A DNA stretch of 64,000 nucleotides from Xanthostigma xanthostigma (Eukaryota; Arthropoda; Insecta; Raphidioptera; Raphidiidae), in NCBI GenBank assembly GCA_963575645.1, contig OY754467.1, positions 37,445,108 through 37,509,107 on the forward strand. Direction: 5' to 3'. A program made the translations under genes and the position numbers. The notes under the pieces were generated by a model. It saw nothing but the letters and a program-made list of their open reading frames with translations. It did not search any database and was not told where the DNA came from. Shown piece after piece: positions 58,701 to 64,000 of this stretch (the stretch's first letter is position 1; every line of letters begins with the position of its first letter).

Positions 58701-61700
58701 ATGCATTAATTTCAAATGTATTTTTGACAACCGATATAGTGCTACTCACTTTGAACGATTTAAATATACGAGTATAGCGGTAGTGAAATGTAATGTGAAA
58801 TGTTTAGTTTTATACATTTGTTAATTAGATTCAATTTAAACGAATCAAATTAAAATTTACTTTCTGTTACATAAAAAAACTAAGCAAAAAATAAATGCTT
58901 TTAGTGTGAGGGATGAACCTGATGCTTTAATAATAAATTTTCAACATTTGGCATCAATTTAGTTAGATTTAATCTTAAATCTCTTCGGTTAACGATGTCC
59001 AGTTTGTTTCTTTTTTTGTTAGGAGACTTACTATCGTGGACCCCCATTTTCATTTCATGGACCCCCAATTTTTTTTCCCGCAGACATGGACCCCTTGCAA
59101 GTTGTCGTCGACCCCTGGGGGTCGATATAGACCACTTTGGGAATCACTGGTTTAAACTGTCTATTTTTGAATGTGAAATTTAATATTTTTTTCTTATGAT
59201 AATATTACATTTTTAAATGATTATCAATTTTTTTTCCGTATTATGGCTGACTAAATAATCTATTAAAAATATAAAAAAAAAAAATTATGCATATGACCTA
59301 TTGTAAAGGAATAAACAAATAGTCAAAAAGTAAGATAAGCTGTCATTTTTTCAGGCGATTTAACCGTGAGAGTATGGGATATTGAGAATAGTGATAATTA
59401 CGTTCTACCGGTTAAATTGAATAAGATTTCCGATGAAGAGAGACGTCCCGCTGGCCATTCTCCTCCTATTTTTACATGCATCTCATTTTGCAAACTGAAT
59501 AATGTTCTTTGTGCTGCTACAAATTTTGGTCAGTTATATTTCTGGTCAAGAAATAATTCAGCAAAGTCTTTCGAAAATCCCGAAGACGCATGGATTTTAA
59601 AAAATGTTAATAATATTACCGGAGCCGTGAAACAAATTTTCTGGGGAAGTATAAATATGATTGTTCCGTTAATCGCTTTGAATTGTATAACAAAGGTTTG
59701 CATCCTCAAAGAACAGACTCTGTCGACATTTTATTCGGAACATTTGTGGGCCACTCAAATAAGTGCTTCGGAAATAGTTTTGACAACTGAAAAATCCAAT
59801 ACAGTGTTGAAAACCGATATACAGATATCTAGTATAACTTTGAATAAAAATTATGTTGCTATTTCGAATGGTAAAACCATTGTTATTTATGAAGTAACTT
59901 GGAATGTGGAAAATTATGAAGAAAACGAAGATTTGTCGTCATCGAATAAATCGAAATCGAAAGACATTTTTATTAAGTTATTGTATTCGTTCCAATGCGA
60001 GAACGAAAAAATTTTGATATACGATAAAACGGTACTCGTTTTAACACCCGCTGGCGTACAGTTCCGTTCTCTAAATGGAATACCGACCAATACTACGAGT
60101 ACAACCTCAATCGAGGGTGAACAAATTGGTGTCGATTTAAACAATCATTATCTGACGATTTTCACGATGAACGGTTATATCAAAGTTTACGATTTAAGTC
60201 AAGTCGAGCCAAAATTGATTTCGTCTCCGAAAAATCTCTACGACACGTGCGATGACTTCGGTGAAGTTATTTTAGCTAAAAGCAATTGTACCGGCACAAA
60301 AGTAGCTTTCACTATAGCTTCTGCGAATCTAATACCGGCTCAAAAACTGTTCATTTGGGATATTGAAAATGATTCACTTCAAGAATACGATTTCGGAGAA
60401 GACGCTGTAAACTCTATAAATAAAGAAGATTTGAATGAAAATATCGCAGCAAATAAAATTCAGAATGCTAAAATCAGTGCTAATAGGGTGCCAATATCAT
60501 TTTTTTGGGATTCTGAAGATCCGAGATTATTGGTTTGCAGTGCTAGGAAATTAGAACGAGATATTGGAAACGGTGAAGGCAATACCGATTACAGTTATTC
60601 GTATGAAACGACTATTCAAAGTGAAGATGTTGGTATGTGCGTTTTATTAGTCTGTTGTTTCGTATGTGTTTGTTTGAAAGCTCTGAACTGATTTTGTTGG
60701 CAATACAGAACTCCTCACACACAACTGCATGTTTATAAGTCAAATTCTCCGACTGTTCGGACTGTTAGAATTTGGTTTTAGCAGTTCTAGGCACCTAGAA
60801 ATGATGGGAGTTTAGAATTGCTAATACGTAGGTCAAACAGTTCGAAGAGTAGGAGAATTTCTCCCAAAAACTTACAGTTGTGTCCGAAGAGCTCTGTATT
60901 ACCAACAAAACCAGTTCAGAACTTTCAAATAAACGCATCTTGTTTGTTGGCAACCAGAACTGTAACTGCAACTAACAGTTCTAATTTGGTCTAGAGTTCT
61001 AGAACTGTTCTAGAAATTGCGAACAAACACACAGATTGCGTCGATAACTGATATTATTTAGGAAATACATTTCGAACATATAATTAATAATAAACTTGTA
61101 TATTTTCAGAAAAGAAGTGCAGTCCATTAATTAAAGCACATCACATTATTTTGACAATGTTCATATCATCAGAGCATGATATCGTAATAAAAGAAATTCA
61201 ATCATTCCAACCAGATATACAGTTGGTAGCACTGTCTTGTCCATACGTAGCAACACTGGAAAATGGCAACATTGTGCGCTATCTGATGACAGACTTTAGT
61301 GGTTTAAAAAAGCATGATAAAGATACAAAGAAGGCTCTACTAGATTTCAGTTACAATTTGAGCTTAGGTAAGTATCGTAAAAAAATCCTAGCTATGCAAC
61401 CAGAGAGCTGTTAAAAGATTCAATTCATCATAGCTCTGTTCCACCCTTTCTGTGAACGGTAATATTATCGTCACAGTCATGACTCTTGCGCAGTAACTAA
61501 AACGGGTTCTAATCGAGATTAAGACGCTTCTAGAACTGTCCTTTAAGCCATAAAACAATGGAAAGTCGACGCATGCCCACAAAACAGATACAACATTTCA
61601 TACTAAGAGTGTTCAATGTGATCATGTCCTTCCTTATATAATTCGTCCCCCTAACTCAGAAGTCACAACACTCCACCACAATATAAATCTTAGAAATGCG

Positions 61701-64000
61701 ACTATAGTAAATAATGTTTCAGGAAATATGGACGCAGCGATTAAAGCGATAAGATTGTTGCCGAATGGTGGCGAAGCTTGGCGCAGCTTAGCGCGCGTAT
61801 GTGTATCGACTTGTCGAGTCGATGTTGCGCGAGTTTGTTTAGGTCATGTGGGCGCAGCTCGTGAGGCAAGAGCTTTGAGGTTAGCGTTACAAGATCCAAC
61901 GCTCGAACGTGAAGCTGTTGTTGCTATGCTGGCTGTACAACTGGGCTTATTGGTAAATACACTCGAAGCTGTCAAAAAATAATAGAGTCATCCCACGTAT
62001 TAAAATTGAACATTGTATATTATTTCTCAAGCAAACAAATAATGTAAACGCGTTTTTTCGTTCTTATATTCTTCCTCTGAATTGCAAACAAGAATAGGGT
62101 TATTGACAAAATTTCAAAAAGTATTTAAAATTAAAGAATAAAGGTATATGTACCCGTAAAAAATATTTTTTCTCATAAATATAACAGATTTGACTCATTA
62201 TTAGTTGTCTTTTATTTTGATTTAAAATTCTGCGCCAAAACGTCAATTGACCTTGACAGCCATGTTTACTGATTGCATACGTCACAGTAGGCAATCAGTA
62301 AACACTAAGGGTGCGTTCCGATATACACTGGGAGCACTGCCCAGTGCTCTTACTGTAGAAAAATTCGTTCCGTTATGAACGCCAGTATACTGCCGCAGTA
62401 CCCTAGGGAAATATATGACGTCATAAATAACCATATATTTCTACTGCGAGCACTGGCGTTTTCGAGGTAAGGTACTCGCCAGTACTTTGATCACGTGATC
62501 AGTCAAAGCCGCTTGAGTGCTAAACAGTTGACATTAAAAATTCTGAAATTATTTTGGACTTCTGAAAATAATGGAAAATTTGCAAAAATTGAGCTTATTT
62601 AATTAGAAATCTTTAATACGCTCATTTGAAAACTGCGTCAAAAAACGATGCTGACAGTATACTGGAGTGCGTTCCGTTTTAAATAGTAACCAGTATTACT
62701 GGCTATAAAGGAACGGCTTCACAGTATACTGAATTGACGTCACACTGTACAGTGCTCCCAGTGTATATCGGAACGCACCCTAAGCAAGCGGGTACAACGT
62801 GACATATAGCATTATAACCAACAAAGTGTTGCATTTAATATGATTGACAGAGTACAATGAATACACCAGAGAACATACACTGAACAGAGATAACGAATAC
62901 ACATGGCAGTCAGTGGCACACAGCTACCGGCCATGTTGACTGATTAATGACGTCACGCGCTGTGATTGGTGTTTGAAATCACGTGACACATAGGTTAAAA
63001 ATCGTGATTTTATTTATTTATTTTAATATATTTAACGCACTTATTTAATAAAAATAATAATTCTAAACGATATTTTAGACCATAAACTTTCATTATAACA
63101 CAGTTTTATATTTAATTTTAATCACTGTCAATAACCCTGTTAAGCAATCATATGTATTTTAAACAATGAGCATAAATCCTCATGTGATGTTGTAGAAGAC
63201 AGTCACACTTCTTTATCGATAGAAAGAGATGTAAATAAATTATCTTCCTTGTGGCTCGTTTTCAGTTTGACAAATCGATGAGCGCGATACATATCTAGCT
63301 AGCCAATCATTGGCTGTATATCATCTATGTGCTTTCGGTAGCGGCATAATTCTATGTTTAAAATTCCATTGATAAATAAATACTACGTACAATTATAGTT
63401 AAAGATTACTTATACTGCGTGTAATTTCTATTTTCACATTGTGTATACTCACAGCTTTGACTGTTATAATTTTTAGATGTTTAAAATGATGTACGACTTG
63501 CTACTTTTCAAATTTTGTAGGACGAAGCTGAACAACTTTATAAGCAGTGCGGTCGTTACGATCTTCTTAACAAATTTTACCGAGCTAGAAATAAGTTCCC
63601 TGAAGCTTTGGAAATAGCACAGCAACACAACAGAATCAATACCAAGTCAACTGCTTTTGCATGGGCCAAAGTGTTGGAAGCTGCGGGTGATGTGACGGCT
63701 GCGATAAAAAAGTATGAAGATGCAGGTTGTCAAAAAAATGTTCCAAAAATGCTTTTGGAAAAGCCAAAAGAACTTGAAGATTATATTAAGAAAAGTGGCA
63801 ATAAGTAAGTGATAGAGTAATGATTTTAGATTAATAGATATTGTAGCCCCATTGGGTTCATACTCGAAAACCAGTTTGAATCAGTTTGTCGTTTGTTTAT
63901 GTTTTTTTAGAGAGCTATTAAAATGGTGGGGACAGTATATTGAGTCTACAGGTGATATGCCTGGCGCATTGAAAATCTACGAAATGGCAGATGATATTTT
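55740..64000 (+). CDS. IFT140: Intraflagellar transport protein 140 (IFT-A core subunit), 5' nine exons, truncated by window end
   Basis: Exons: 55,740-55,886; 55,958-56,185; 56,952-57,231; 57,878-58,147; 59,355-60,632; 61,110-61,367; 61,723-61,952; 63,521-63,804; 63,911 onward. All introns are GT-AG and phases agree, giving about 1,021 residues of a protein normally near 1,400. Residues 1-720 form WD40 propellers (for example VSNLVWHPEKPLLVVSWEDG at about 67, DLTVRVWDIENSDNY at about 310, RVPISFFWDSEDPRLLVC at about 689). From about 798, KKALLDFSYNLSLGNMDAAI, then helical TPR-like repeats (MAVQLGLL/DEAEQLYKQC; KWWGQYIESTGDMPGALKIY). IFT140 belongs to complex A, which carries cargo back along cilia; in insects it is needed in ciliated sensory neurons. 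The ATG gives MSLYVDTTAQ, agreeing in length with family N-termini. Introns 2, 4 and 7 hold repeats. Identification is firm. Confidence 0.95.
56241..56783 (-). repeat. Dispersed repeat family E, copy 2, in IFT140 intron 2
   Basis: Inverted relative to 16,921-17,453 and similar along its whole length; nearly fills the 766-bp intron. Confidence 0.8.
57310..57480. repeat. Fold-back in IFT140 intron 3
   Basis: Arms at about 57,320-57,390 and 57,405-57,480 pair (aggttacataagaaaatatt; ttttctctgtaaattcgta with imperfect partners). Confidence 0.65.
58606..59149. mobile_element. hAT element in IFT140 intron 4, perfect target duplication
   Basis: The ends CAGAGGTTCCCAAAC and, inverted, CAGTGATTCCCAAAG match; identical flanks gtttaaac (58,598-58,605 and 59,150-59,157), itself a palindrome. 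The subterminal cgtagaccac / gtcgacccct phrases are typical of this hAT group. No transposase. It accounts for 544 bp of the 1,207-bp intron. Confidence 0.92.
60665..60945. mobile_element. Inverted-repeat MITE in IFT140 intron 5
   Basis: tttgaaagctctgaactgat and ttgttggcaatacagaac pair with gagctctgtattaccaac and ccagttcagaactttcaaat near the other end. Further gttctag words follow to 61,010. It starts 33 bp after the splice donor, so the intron is almost wholly repeat. Confidence 0.6.
62309..62780. mobile_element. GGGTGCGTTCC MITE in IFT140 intron 7
   Basis: Terminal inverted repeats GGGTGCGTTCCGATATACAC continue for about 30 bp; TAA flanks lie at 62,306-62,308 and 62,781-62,783. A 3-bp TAA duplication with GGG ends fits PIF/Harbinger. 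Length 472 bp, non-coding. Confidence 0.8.
62784..63520. other. Remainder of IFT140 intron 7
   Basis: 62,930-62,960 (ggccatgttgactgattaat, gacgtcac) repeats, in the same orientation, the sequence just left of the MITE at 62,255-62,290. Nothing else. Confidence 0.35.

Overview
This window looks like gene-poor, AT-rich animal DNA, most probably an insect. The genes have short spliced exons with GT/AG junctions. The repeats (DUF4817-type mariner relic, many hAT, pogo and PIF/Harbinger-like miniature elements, an RTE-like retroposon whose tail carries a GTTTGTTTGTTTG tract) are typical of insect genomes. I cannot name the order or species from the sequence alone.

Only three host genes can be supported. 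(1) 34,347-35,630, plus strand: a two-exon aprataxin (HIT domain plus C-terminal C2H2 zinc finger), a nuclear enzyme that removes 5'-AMP from abortive DNA ligation ends. (2) 40,460-43,251, minus strand: a three-exon, 131-residue protein with four membrane segments, resembling small insect MARVEL-like proteins. (3) 55,740 to the right edge, plus strand: the first nine exons of IFT140, an intraflagellar transport complex A subunit (WD40 repeats followed by TPR-like repeats), cut by the window end. The genes have unrelated jobs and show no common regulation.

Almost everything else is repeat. Several insertions can be dated relative to one another from target-site duplications (TSDs): a hAT inside a hAT (50.8-52.3 kb), a hAT inside a THAP-domain transposase relic (23.5-26.0 kb), a MITE inside a hAT (48.9-49.9 kb), a TTA-flanked MITE inside a retroposon (5.8-6.6 kb), and a small retroelement inside one arm of a large fold-back (41.9-42.7 kb, in intron 1 of the membrane-protein gene). 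There are at least nine long inverted-repeat (fold-back) units with arms of about 75-240 bp; the one at 19.0-19.4 kb is almost perfect over about 137 bp per arm. A 156-bp satellite of about seven units sits inside a terminal-inverted-repeat unit at 2.3-3.9 kb.

The most interesting signal is a short motif found in five unrelated repeats: GAAGA, one base, a 4-5 bp stem with small loop, then GAAACGTY. In three of them the stem sequence differs but pairing is kept, which suggests a selected RNA structure. It resembles the catalytic core of hammerhead ribozymes (CUGANGA...GAAA) but is not a proven one. Two copies lie in related small elements flanked by 13-bp target duplications, as expected for target-primed reverse transcription.
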